This document shows positions 10,481 through 21,888 of a stretch of 64,000 nucleotides of DNA, in pieces. The position numbers and the translations under genes are program-made. Source of the stretch: Protopterus annectens (taxonomy: Eukaryota > Chordata > Ceratodontiformes > Protopteridae); NCBI RefSeq assembly GCF_019279795.1, contig NC_056727.1:1206621327-1206685326 (forward strand), given 5' to 3'. Numbering within the stretch: the stretch's first letter is position 1; every line of letters starts with the position of its first letter. The notes beneath the pieces were generated by a model. It saw nothing but the letters and a program-made list of their open reading frames with translations. It searched no databases and was not told where the DNA came from.

Positions 10481-11814
10481 ACCTGACTGCCTGTCTTGTA
10501 GTCAAAGTTCTTTTTTTTTTCTTACTATGAACGACACTAGAGGACAAAATATCTGGAGACAGAGTATTATTCGGGCAAGTGGTCTCTTACTTTGGACTTC
10601 TCCTGCACCTAGAGGATTTGGTTTTCCCGTACCTGAACCAGGCTGCGGACTCACACCAGAGAGTGATGAGGAAAACAGTAAGTGGTCTGCACGCTAGCTT
10701 AAGGTTCACATACTGAAGGCTGAGGCACATTTTTGTTGAGATTTTTCTTTTCAAGAGCAACTGAATTGGGGGGGGGGGGCAGCTGTATTAGGATCTATCA
10801 GCTCAGATGGGAAACAAAACGCCAGCCAGAATAATACACAGAAACTATTAAAGGCTGGCTAAGGGTAGCAATAATAGAAAAAAATGAGCTATATTTGCAC
10901 AACAAATATGACTAAACTGCATAAAATATAACACAAACAATTTAAATTGTGATAAGCCTTGTTCAACAATTTGCAGTGTGGTAAACAGCACACACAGTCA
11001 TAGTTCAAAATAAAATTCAATTGTCCAGATAGTGATAAAAAATCAGATCTGTGCCATTAAATCAAATAAAAACATTTTAAGTAGCATACACAAGCATTTA
11101 CTAAGAGAGTCTCTTGTCAGAAATGAAAAAAAAATCTCCACATAAAATGCAAATTAAGTAATTTGTGGCAAAACCTCAAATTAATGCTAAAAATGGCTGT
11201 AGTAGTGTTAAACCATTGGTAAATATAATAAAAATGAACAAGAAAATGAAAATAATGCAATATTTTCCTGTCAGACCTTCAACATGAAGCAGATAAATAA
11301 CAGAAACAACAGACCTCATGGCATCCAGCCAAAAGATAGTCCCTAGTGTTCAGTTGACACCACAGATCTTCAGTTTCCCAGTACAAGTCATAAAGCACTT
11401 TAAGAAAGCAATATAAACATATAAACAACACAGTACTAAGTTAGAATCCCCTGAGGAATTAACAGCAATAGTAAATAGTGAATATATTACAATAAAAAGT
11501 TAACACATACATATTGTTATTATTTTAGAAAACAGAAAAAATATATATAATAATAAACAGGAAGGGGAGTTCCTAAAGGGATCTTATCTGAGAATAGAAG
11601 CTGGAATCCAGCAATGTAGGCTGCTGAGGAGATTCAACCATGTGAGCCCTTCAGCTGGCACTAAAGACTGAATAGCTGACCCTGTGTGATAGGGTTAGAC
11701 TTTCTTTGATGGGAGGACTTAGCCAATATCGCATCACAGAGAATCAGGGGAGAGGATTCTGGAAAGCTGCCAGTGTAGGTGTTTGTGCAGGCATAGAAAG
11801 TACAGCTGAGTAAG
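10481..11814. other. Unassigned AT-rich stretch
   Basis: No coding region or terminal repeat is supported here. A run of at least ten G occurs near 10769-10779. Minus-strand 10700-10500 may be more element coding sequence (Ser/Pro/Gly-rich), but I cannot assign it. The rest (10800-11600) is AT-rich and unremarkable. Confidence 0.4.
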
Positions 11815-11825
11815 TTAACTTACCA

Positions 11826-12005
11826 TAACAGTATATTTCTGAATGATCTCTGCTGCAGTAGCCTTGGCTATAGGGGTTATAGACTGCCAATGATATAACA
11901 GCTGGCCAGCTTCCAAAGCTTCAGGGTACCTTACATGCACCCAAACTGTCAGGCAGCTTGAGCTCAGCTGACCAAAAGACAAGTTTGGGTGCAAAGCCCT
12001 TTGTA
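11826..12005 (-). repeat. 180-bp unit shared with 26065-26245 in opposite orientation
   Basis: The minus strand here and the plus strand at 26065-26245 are clearly the same sequence. Both begin near GGGCTTTGCAC and include CCTGAAGCTTT and GGCTACTGCAGCAG. Here the unit follows directly the end of the DIRS RNase H reading, so it may be the 3' part of that DIRS lineage. Both copies can be read as a peptide with IAKATAA, but I do not recognise a domain. Confidence 0.6.
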
Positions 12006-12412
12006 GCTTTCCTACCAACAGAGTCAGACAGAGGGGCTGACCCTGAAAGGAAAAATCTAGGAACAACAAGAAATAAATGTCCACACTTTGGCATAAAAAG
12101 CACATCAAAAAACAAAGGGGATGGACGGATGGAGCAGCTACTAAGACAGTGATCATTTGATACATTTACTGTAATGCTGTTTACTTACACAACTGTACTA
12201 TGATGGTTCAGAGAGTTGAGTGACTTGATCAGGGCAAGCATTTCCTTAATATTTATGTGCTTGGATCTGTCCTTAGTGTCCAACACCCCCTGTACATAAA
12301 TCCCTCCTGAAACTGCACCCCAAGCAAAGTCCAATGTGTCTGTGGTGACTGGCTGCTTTGAGTCTTGTCAGGTGTATCATGAGAATCATAGATGTCACGA
12401 GAACCAAAATTT
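12006..12412 (-). mobile_element. DIRS-type relic B, RNase H part
   Basis: Minus-strand reading from 12412 gives the RT-RNase H connection (TSMILMIHLTRLK, equivalent to VSMTLMTPRARLY in relic A), then RNase H (FAWGAVSGGIYVQGV, then HINIKEMLALIKSLNSL), matching LHINVLELRAVLLAL in the DIRS at 42382-42840. It would directly follow the RT sequence ending near 21889 if the two LINEs between were removed. Frames shift and the end is unclear. Confidence 0.65.
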
Positions 12413-15400
12413 TGTTTTATTTATTTATTTATTTGTAGGTTGTTGACTGGGAAAGTCCATTGGGCCAAGACTAAGCCCGTTTTCAATGGAGGCCCAGGGA
12501 GAAAAGCTCCAATGGAGTTTTACAATAACAAAAATGAAACACAATTGCAAGTAATACACATTGTACAAATATAAAATACAAGACATAGAAATGCTGATTA
12601 TTCAGATTATTCATACAAGACATAGAAATGCAGATTATTCAAATATACATTATATATCTAAATAAAAATGAGCTAGTAATGAAAAAAGAAACAGCATCTA
12701 TGGATTGTAATCTAACACTGCATGCTAAGTAAGATATAGAGATTATGAAAATAATAAAACCATTTTAGAGGGTCAGGCATGAAAAGAGTAGAGAGAGGTG
12801 TTAGGTTGATTTTTGAGATAGGAAAGGTGATAGGGGGTGGGGATGGGACAGAAGACATCAGGTGGGGTGAGAGCAGGAGCATTCCCAGTGAGAAGAGAGA
12901 TGGGAGTAGAGCAAGTTCCTAAAGGTAGATTGGTACTGGGTAGTTCTAATGTGTGGAGGAAGTGATTTCCAGAGTCTAGCAAGGGAGAAAGATAGTAGAA
13001 GTTGACCTGGGGTACATGTGGGTTTGTAGACATCAAGTAGATTTTGATTGTTGGACTGAGCACTCTATGAGGATGATGCATTTTGAGGGAGAAGGAGAGG
13101 GAGGGACAGTTAGAGGGTTTGAAAATGAGCTTATGGACAATTAAGAGTTGAATGTACAACAAATAGTTAAGGAGTTCCAGCCAATTCAAGGAGTTAAGAG
13201 AGTCACAGTGGTAAGAGGAGGATTTGGATCTGGTGGCAAACTTAGAGATTTTATTGTAGCAAGAAGATAGATTTGATTTCAGGGTGGACTGAAGATTAGT
13301 AAGGAGAGGGGCTCCATACAGGAGAGATAGAATAAGGTTATGTGGTGGAGAGAAGTATTTTTGTTGAGGGAGCAAGGAAGTTTTCTGAGTTTTTGGTGGG
13401 TTTTCTTAATATTATTCTGTAGATGAATGTTAAACTTTAGTTGGTCATCAATAATAACACCAAGCAGCTTTGTGTGGGGGACTATTTCTGTAGAGGTCAT
13501 GTTTTGGCTGACTATGGAGAAGGATTTCCTCACTGATATTGGTGTTTCTAGATGGGGTAAATATCATAATTTTGGACTTAGATGCATTGAGAGTTAGGTG
13601 GTTATCCGTCATCCAAGATATGGTGTGGGCGAAGACATCTTGAGTTAAAATCAATAATTTGGGGAGAGATTCAGCAGAGCAGATAATGGTAGAGTCATCA
13701 GCGTATTGGATGAGTTTTCCATTTGGAATGTTCTGATAGAGGTCATTTATGAAAATGTTAAATAGTAAGGGACCCAGTATTGAGCCTTGTGGAACACCTG
13801 TTGGAATGTGGAGGAAGAAAGAGGTACAGTTTTTTCATTTGACAGCTTGTTGTCTATCTATGATGTAACTAGTGAACCAGTTGATGGAAAAAGAGGAGAG
13901 ATTAAGATGAGAGAGTTTGGACAAGAGGAGGTTGTAGGAAATAGTATCAAAAGCCTTGGATAAGTCAAGAAGGAGGTTAGATACAATATTGCCAGAGTCA
14001 TGAGTGGAGTTAATGATCTCGAGAAAGTGAGAAGGGCTGTAGTGGTGCTGTGTCCGTGTCTAAATCTGTGTTGTGTAGGGGTCAGTAATTGATTTTCTAA
14101 GAGGTAAGGTAAGAGTTGTAGGTGGACACAATTTTCAAGAATTTTAGAGATGGGGACAGGATAGCTATTGGATGGAAATTGGAGATTTCTGAGCTGTTGC
14201 CCCCTTTATGGAGGGGGATGATAAAGGCTTTTTTCCAGAGGAGGGGTACATAGGATTCTTGGATGGAACAATTTATTAGGATACAGATGGGTACAGCTAT
14301 GCCATCAGCAGCTAGCTTGAGGACGTTAGATGGCATGTTATCTGGGGCATTAGAACATGGTTTTAATTTTTGTAGTTTTTTTTATGGTATTTATGAGAAT
14401 GGGCTTGATAGTAAATGTGGGGAGATGGGTAGTATTGCTGATTGAGGGGATGTGTTCTGGGTTGTTAGATAAGGTTTGAGTTGATATATTATTAGGAAAA
14501 GAAGAAGTAAGCTTGGCTATTGAGTCAATGAAGAAGGAATTGAATTGAGTAGCTAAGACTTGGTCTGGAGAGTTAGGATCAGGGCAGGGGTTATCTTTTT
14601 TGCCAGGACTGAGGAGGGTAGAGATACTGCTCCAGAATTTTTGGGGGTTGGATTTATGGTGGTTTTGAAGTTTGGAGTATTATGATTTTCGGTCGATAGC
14701 CATTAGTTTTTTAACCTTATTTTGAAGTTGCTTGTATTTGGACAGAAGAGTTAGGTGTTTTAAATTTTTGGTAGTATCTCCATGATTTATCACAGAAGTG
14801 AGTAAGGGTTATGGTTTCTTTGGTTAGCTAGGGGACAGTTTTAGATTTAATCCTTTTAGTTCTGGGGGAGCAAAGCTGTTGAGTAGATTAGTGAAAACTG
14901 TATTGAAGTAAGTAACAGCATTGTCCAGAGGAAGGGTTTTAGAGGGTTCCAATTCATCTGTTTTAAAGAGTCAAAGAAAGTTTGAGGGTTGAAATATTTC
15001 AAGGTACGGGTTAAGATATAAGTGTGCTGTAGATGGAAGGGGGAAGGTGAACGTTGTGTGAATGCGGGTAAATGGTCACTGAGGGTGTCAAGTAGAGTAC
15101 CACTACTGGAAATAATGTTGTGATGGGAGACTAATATCCAGTCTAGAATGCTGCCTGAAGTGTTATCCTTATTAGGTCTAGTAGGAGAGTTGATTAGCCA
15201 GATGAAGGTATAAAGGTCTATACTCTAACAGGGAGTAGGTGAGTGTATAGAAGACCCGTTTATGTTAGCATCACCTAGGAGTATTGTTTCATTACTTATG
15301 TTAGAGGAGAACTAAGAGAGGATGTCCCTGTGGATAGGGATATTGTTGCCTGGTGGTATATATAGGGCAGCTATGCATATATTTTTGTGGTTGTTAACTT

Positions 15401-16490
15401 TTAGGAGGGCCAGTGTTAGCTCAGCAGAAGCAAATTGTGGAATAGGCTTAGTGAAAGGTGTCACAGTTAGGGAAGAGGAGAAGAGAAGGGCTACTCCACT
15501 GCCATTCTTTTGAGTTATGTCATTTCTTATGATTCTATAGTTGGGTGGGGTTATTTCAGGGTCTTTTATATGAGGTTTTATCCAAGTTTCAGAGATTGAA
15601 AGAATGTCAGAGTTGTTTTGGGAGAGCCAGACATGGAAATTAGGTAGTTTATTGCATAAGCTTTGGGCAATAATTGTTGCAAATAGGAGAGATTTATGAG
15701 GAAGGAGTGAATGTGGCATATTTTGGTTAGAGGAGTGATTGTCTGTTGGACCAGGGTTTGGGTGTATATCACCTGAAAGGAGGATGGTGAATAGCTGAAG
15801 AAGAAGGGAGGAAATGTCTTTTGATTGTTTAGAGTTGGAGTTTAGGGCAATAGAGGGTGGAAGGCATGGATTGGTGGAAAAGGGACTGTATTATAAATTT
15901 CTGGGACTAGTTTTCTGGTAAAGAAGAGAGAAACATATTGGAAATAGAGGTGGGGAGAAATATAGGTTGTAAAGACTGATTCTTTTTTGAGATATACAGA
16001 GATTGTGTGCTGAGGGGGCAATAAGAGAATTGGGGGAGACTGGTGAGGCGGAGTAGGCAGTAGAGGAACAGAGAAAGAAATATAATGGGTAGAATCTTTG
16101 AAGGTTTGAATTACATGATTGATGTTAGATTGATTGTATATGGTGGGGATGTGTGGGATAATAGGAGGGAATATAAGTGGATAAAGGTAGTTAGTAGTTT
16201 AGGGAAGGGTCAAATACTAAAAAGGGAGGGGGGGAGATGATAAGAGGAGAGTAACTGAAGTAGATAAAGGGGGGTAAGCAGTAATGAGAATGGTGGAGCC
16301 TGTCCTAATAGGTTAATGTTACAGTGGGAGTGGTAAGGGAGGTATAAGTGTAGAAGTGTTGGGGCGGGAGGGAAATGGGGGCAGGGTAGGCGAGAGGAGT
16401 GACCCCATAGGGCGAATGGAGCAGGCAGAGCCAAGAAGGAGAAGAAGGAAGGAGTCTGAAAAACAATCAGTTTACAGTCCCTGGCAAGCA
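12413..16490 (-). mobile_element. LINE family 1, long minus-strand copy with endonuclease and RT
   Basis: The 3' tail is at low coordinates: TTTATT repeats (12413-12436) then the complement of the family signature ending near 12520. RT is read at about 14340-12773, with PLHKGG near 14205 and an intact YADD palm motif near 13706-13690. The apurinic-type endonuclease is at 15719-15240: SETWIKP, then ALYIPPGNN, LGDAN and LDWIL. It therefore covers most of ORF2. Sequence at 15780-16490 is C-rich on the minus strand and probably the remains of ORF1 or the 5' UTR. Several frameshifts make it inactive. The 5' boundary is approximate. Confidence 0.85.
15312..15719 (-). pseudogene. LINE family 1 endonuclease domain
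   Basis: This 135-codon open stretch has the motifs of AP-like LINE endonucleases: a catalytic Glu in ISETW, AELTLAL, and YIPPG. LGDAN and SILDWIL follow below 15312 in other frames. The enzyme nicks target DNA to prime reverse transcription. The N-terminal strand with the first Asn motif is degraded. Confidence 0.8.
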
Positions 16491-17244
16491 CATAGAGCTA
16501 TTGATAAGCTCAGATGTAAGCTCAGCACTAAGTTTACTTTTGATCCAATTCTAGGGGTTTCACCAGGTCAAACTCAAATCTTGAGGTATTCCCTTACAGT
16601 GACTGAAATTTGAGGGAAAGCCTTAGAAAAAGATCTAGTACTGTTTGTGACCTTTGGATGTTTTAGTACAGTTAATCTTTTGTCTAAACAGGTCTAGCTG
16701 TTTCTTTGTGGGAGGGGGGTTCACTTTGGTCTGATTTGGCTAGAGTTACTGCTACAGGGCTCTGTTTTTTGACCGGATAATTTGGTTGGTTCCTATTTCT
16801 CTGCCTTAAATAGCCAGTATTTAAGCCAGTTTGTGTTTGTTTGCTCAAAGCTGCAGTGACTTAGGCTTTCTGCCCTTGTGCTGCTGTTTTACAAAAACTA
16901 CCATGAGACTACAAAAGATAAGTGCTTATTTACAACTGTTTTCTGCACTTCTGATTAACTAAAACAATATTTGCTGCATATCTGTTTAAACTGCACAACT
17001 GTTTTTTAGGCTTAGTGAATTCAATCCTTACCTCTGTTCTGATCTTGTATCCCCACCCTCCTAACTGTTGTTGTGGTCTTAAAGCTTGGTGGCTTTTGAG
17101 CTGCCCTCCTCTACTATAAATTTGATATTGGACACTCCTCCCAGTTGCTTTTTATCAGCTCATACTACTGAGTACAGTGCAGTTGTGAAGGCCCACCCCT
17201 TTAGCTTCTAAACTTTGAATTATCTTCTGTCTCCTCACTTTCTA

Positions 17245-17247
<3 letters not shown>

Positions 17248-17297
<50 letters not shown>

Positions 17298-17600
17298 GTC
17301 TACTTCATAAGATCGACAGACCATTTGATCGACATTCATTTGGTCGACAGCTGATTTGGTCGACAACCAGTATTCAAGACAAAAACCTGGGATTTGCCCC
17401 CCTCCCCAATGTTGTGCGACCCTGGAGTTAATATATATATATATTTAGGGGGTGTGGGGGGGCACCCCCTCACATTTTCATTTAAAATGTGTAGTTTTTG
17501 TTGTATTTTCATGTTTTAAATGGAAATAGGTGGGGGGCTTCACCCCCCACACCCCCAAATGTGGGGGGCTGTGCCCCCCACACCCCCTAACTATATTGTT
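17248..17600. repeat. (TA)n plus GTCGAC-repeat and G/C-rich hairpin block
   Basis: A (TA)n run (17248-17294) is followed by GGGTCTACTTC and three to four 16-17 bp repeats of the form ATTTG(A/G)TCGAC (17310-17365), then strong hairpins made of GGGGG...CCCCC blocks around 17450-17472 and 17530-17589. It has no coding content. It resembles in opening (GGGTCTA) and in GGGGGCT..GCCCCC blocks the element at 58124-58520, so both may belong to one family of non-autonomous elements. Confidence 0.5.
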
Positions 17601-18092
17601 TATAACTATAACTGAATTGCTGCTTTATTTGAGCTGTTTTTACTGTTATGATTGTGAGCTTAATTTATGACATTTGCACTGTTTTAAAGAAATTTACTGA
17701 CTAACTGCATTTCATTATTGGTTAACTGTATTTCATTGCTGCTTACTGCAATTCATTGCTGTTTAACTGCATTTTACTGCATTTCTTTACTGTTTAACTG
17801 TATTTTTTCATACTGTGAGTTTTGTTTTTGTCTGTAAGTGGTTAATCTGTGCTTCTTTGTGAGTTTTACTGTGTTCTTAACCCTTAAATTGAGTAGCATA
17901 GCCTGGATACAGGTTTGCTGCATCCAGAACCATTTTATTTTGCCTTCTGTGTTTCTGGCATCCATATTGTGTTTGCCTTAATAGCACTTGTGTGATCACC
18001 TAGTAGTACTACTCTTAGACCTTCCACCCTTTACCCTCTTAGCTTTCTCCGGCCTCTCTCCCTCAGATTCTAACAAATATAGATGGACAAGT

Positions 18093-19013
18093 TCCTACAT
18101 TTTCAGCTGCCAGTCTATTTGATATTGGCATCCTGAGACAGTGTAGCAACTGCCTCAAGTACATGGACAACCATCTTCGACTACCACCTAGGAACACAAT
18201 TTGTGAGAGATGCAATTACATTAGGAACATAGAGTCTATGCTCTCTCCCTCACAAGCCAGTATATCTGGCACTGAAAAGGCTGTCAACATAAACACCACA
18301 GTTCAAACACCACCCACACCTACACAACACACACCTGCATATGCAGGGGTCTTCAACAAAAACATACCCAAACAAAAGAGACCTCCAAGACAAAAACACA
18401 TGCAAACTCCACTGCCCACCACACCACACATAGTCTACACACCTGTGTCTCACAGCCACTAAGGCCTAAACATAAACCCAGCATATTATTCATAGGAGAC
18501 TCCATTGTGAGATACACAGATGTGCCCCTCACCAGGCTAAATAAGGAAAAAGTCATGGTTAGTTGTTTGTCAGGTGCGAGAATCTGCCATATCCTCCATG
18601 CATTCAAGTCTGTCAACAACAGGTACTGTTATGACTTTGTCATAATCCATGTTGGCGTGAATGACTTGAGATGTACCTCCCTGGACTATATGAAGACAGA
18701 CATGATCGAACTCACTGAATATGTGTCCCAAGCAAGTATATTCCTAGCCTTAATCAGCATTCTACCATCACCCAGAATGATGCCTCAATACAAACAGATA
18801 ATGATTGACTTTAACAATTTGCTTAGTTTCTGGTGTCATTCCAAGGGGATCCAGTACCTGATAGCCTGGGAAGACATGATTGACAAACAACAATGTTTTG
18901 CCAGAGATGGCCTGCATCTGTCTCGCTTGGGCTTCAGTCTTCTGGCAAAGGCTCTTGCCTCCCCCATAGTGCCTTTTTTAGGCAATGCCATGAGGTCAAA
19001 GCTACTAACATGA
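18093..19013 (+). pseudogene. CR1-like ORF1: zinc ribbon and SGNH (GDSL) hydrolase
   Basis: The N-terminal part has a CX2C...CX2C pattern (QCSNC, then ICERC, 18135-18215). A proline/threonine-rich linker ends at 18462, and after a frame change the SGNH hydrolase domain runs 18462-19013 with three family blocks: GDS near 18500 (LFIGDSIVRY), GVND near 18655 and DGLHLS near 18905. CR1 ORF1 proteins of this type bind RNA and carry an esterase-like domain. The catalytic Ser (GDS) and the Asp/His pair (DGLH) are all kept. The upstream start is unclear because of the frameshift. Confidence 0.8.
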
Positions 19014-19723
19014 AAATTTCATCAAAACACACATTAAAGGTCATGCTGCTAAACACTAGGAGTCTAAACAGGAAACTGCACTCATTGCAAGCATTCTTAA
19101 CCCTGGAAGATGCTGACATTTGTGCGGTCACAGAAACCTAGTTCAAGGCTGTGGAAAGCACCCCAGCCATACCAGGTTACTCATCCTATCATACATTCAG
19201 ACCCCAAAGTGTGGGGAGCAAAGCAAAAGCAGGTGGAGTTGCAATATATATAAAAGACATACACACCTCCAGGCTGGTCAAACAGTATGACGCATAGGAG
19301 ACATGCCAGGTGCAGTAAACCACTGACAAAACCCCTATTCAAATCATAGCTAGCTACAGTCCCCCAACTTTGACTCAAGATGCCCATTCCACCTATCTGG
19401 ATCTCTTTGAAACAATCAAGATTCAATCGTTTACCCTGATCTTGGGCTACTTTAACTATACAACCATAGATTGGAGGAACTACTAATGCCAAAACACATA
19501 TGCCTAGAGATTCCTTGATTTCAGCAATTCAAATGCCTTGGACCAGCTGGTTGACACCCCCACAATAGGTGAAAATATCTTGGCCTTGGTATTAACCAAC
19601 ATGAGTAACCACTGCAACATCTCTACAGTGTCATCCTCCCTGATAAGATCTGACCACAAAGCAGTCACATTTCAAGTCAACATCTCCCCCGACCCCCCCC
19701 CCAACAAAAAAACTACAACCTTC
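19011..19723 (+). pseudogene. CR1-like ORF2 endonuclease domain
   Basis: The reading starts with MKISSKHTLK, overlapping the end of ORF1 by a few bases. The motifs are LLNTRSL (19050), VTET followed by a stop (19140), KAGGVAIYIKD, SYSPPTL, LGYFNY (where LGDFN is expected, so the catalytic Asp is lost), and RSDHKAVTF (19650). Several stops follow. The RT part follows after a degraded linker. Confidence 0.8.
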
Positions 19724-20439
19724 TGAGAGAAGGTATAAACAGCTTCACAGTCCCCTCCCCCTCCATAGGAACTGGCATATATGTCCAAACCTACATCAAA
19801 GTACTATACTTGCATTTATATACCTGCATGGAATCAGGATACCTGACAGGACAAAATCATCCTCATCAAGGAAGAGTAAACCTGTCTGGTGGACATCTGC
19901 AATAAATAAAGTATATAACAAAAGGGGAAAAAATTGCTGTCCAGGACCAAGAGGGAGCAGGTTCCTAATTGGAAGTAATCTCTCCTTAGCATGAACAAGC
20001 AAATAAGAGCACTAGTGAAATCCTCCAAAGCAAATTTCGAGTCTAAACTGGCCACATCTACTATAGACAGTCATAAGGCTTTCTTCACATATGTCCACAA
20101 TCTCAAAGGAAGCACTCAGATCTGCTCAGAACTGGTGGTCAAGAACATCACATAAATGCCGTAAATACAGCCAACCTGCTGGCAGACAGGTTCAGTGAAA
20201 ACTTCACTCCTCTGTCCCCAACATCAGTAAATCAGGACATCCCCAGCACCTGACCCCCTTCCCTTATCTCTAGGGAGCAAGTCATCATGGCCCTCTCAAA
20301 GGCAAAAAATACAGCCTCCATGGGACCCGATAACATCCCAGGCTGCATCTTACATGAACTCTGGCAGGAACTTGGCAGCATCATTAGGCACCCTATTCAA
20401 CCAAAGCCTAAGTTCCGGCTTCATCCCAGCTGAGTGGAG

Positions 20440-21445
20440 GACAGACTGTCATCCCTTTGCACAAAGGTGGAGAGTCCACTGATCCAGGAAATTATAGACC
20501 CATCAGCCTAACTAGCCTGATCTTCAAAGCCATGGAGTGGATTATCATGGACCTCATTAACAAGAACATTGGCAATCTCCAAACACTCGATCCCACACAG
20601 TTTGGTTTCATCAAGGGAAGGTTATGCTTGTCAAATTTGGTCGACTTCATTGAGACAGTCACCAAAGCCATGGACGAGGGGAAGACAGTGCACACTGCCT
20701 ACCCTGACTTGGTCAAAACCTTCAATAGTATTCCCCACTCACATATCATAGATAGACTCTCACAAGTAGGCATCAATCCATATGTTACCAGATGGGTATC
20801 AAACTGGCTAACTGATAAAACCTAACTAGTCAAAATAGGGGAAGCCACCTCAAGCAGTAGACCCATAACGAGTGCTGCACACCAGGGATTGGTCTTGGGG
20901 CCTCTGTTGTTTGGGATATACTTTTCTGAGGTGCAGGCCAAAACCAGTGGGCTATGGCAGACCAAGTTTGCAGATGACTGCAAGCTGGGCACAGTCATCA
21001 AGTCCCCTAGTGACATGGACATCCTCCAACAAATGACTGGTGCTAGAAGCATGGCCTCAAACTGAATGCCAAAAAATTCATCATCATCCCTTTTGGGGAG
21101 AATGACATCCCCATAAATGATCACACTAATAACAAAGTCCTAAACATGCAATCAGTTGTGAGGGACTTGGGCACCCAGGTTGATAGCAAACTAATTTTTG
21201 TCCACCATATTGTCTCTGTTGTAAGGAAAGCTTTCTACGTGGCCCACCTCATTAGCAAGGGTACCTCATCCTGGGAAAAGGAGGTCATAACATCCCTGTT
21301 TTCTTCCCTCATAAGATCCATTATTGAGTACAATGCCCCTTTCAACATGTACTGCTCAAAGCACATGCAGCAGATGGAGAAACCACAGAGGTTCCTCACC
21401 AGGAGAATGCAGGGCCTCAACATCTGCCCTGCAAAGATAGGCTAA
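20440..21445 (+). pseudogene. CR1-like ORF2 reverse transcriptase
   Basis: The motifs in order are LHKGGESTDPGNYRPISL, TQFGFIKGR, PDLVKTFNSI (where DLxKAFDxV is expected), AHQGLVLGPLLFGIYF, the palm FADD (near 20968) and a thumb region to 21445. The catalytic FADD is intact, but stops at 20823, 21064 and 21443 and the lost Asp in the first palm motif make it inactive. Confidence 0.85.
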
Positions 21446-21888
21446 AGGCCCTGTCTCTCTATTCAGTCTCATACAGACTCCTCAGAGGTGACCTCTGTCT
21501 GGCATACAAAGCAATCTCAAACCCCTGCCTTGATATGATTGCTGCATATCCACAAGTTAAGCTTCACTCGAGTAACTAGCATGCGTGACCTCAACCTGGT
21601 CTGTGACATCAATAAGACTTGTTGGCAGGACAGATTTGTGTCCCAAAGACTTCGCCTTCTGTGGAATAGACTCCCTCTCCACATCAAGCAGAGTAACTCA
21701 TTAACCCTTTTTAAATGCCACCTGGATAACTGGTTGGGGAACATAAAATACACCCCTGGGATTCCATCTGTGTCTCTGATGGACAGTGGCATCAGGTGGT
21801 GACTTGTCGGAACATGGGATAAATTCTTGGCTAGGCTTGAAAGGGCCTCAGGGCCAATAGCCTAGTAACTTCCTATGATCCTATGATC

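Larger units (their letters stand above)
16600..21888 (+). mobile_element. CR1-like LINE, near full length
   Basis: ORF1 (zinc-ribbon plus SGNH/GDSL hydrolase, 18090-19013) is followed directly by ORF2 (endonuclease 19011-19720, RT 20440-21440). The 3' end carries an 8-bp repeat CCTATGAT (about 21865-21885), the kind of short terminal repeat typical of CR1. The sequence right after 21888 resumes the DIRS relic. The 5' limit is a guess: 16600-18070 would be 5' UTR, with short CTGCATTTCATTG-type repeats at 17690-17800 and an inserted structured block at 17248-17600. A second copy begins at 63595. Confidence 0.85.

Noticed and set aside
11815..12165. A 116-codon minus-strand frame with many hydrophobic residues, possible membrane protein
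   Set aside because: It spans the repeated 180-bp unit and DIRS RNase H remains. The hydrophobic stretch is not conserved in the second copy.
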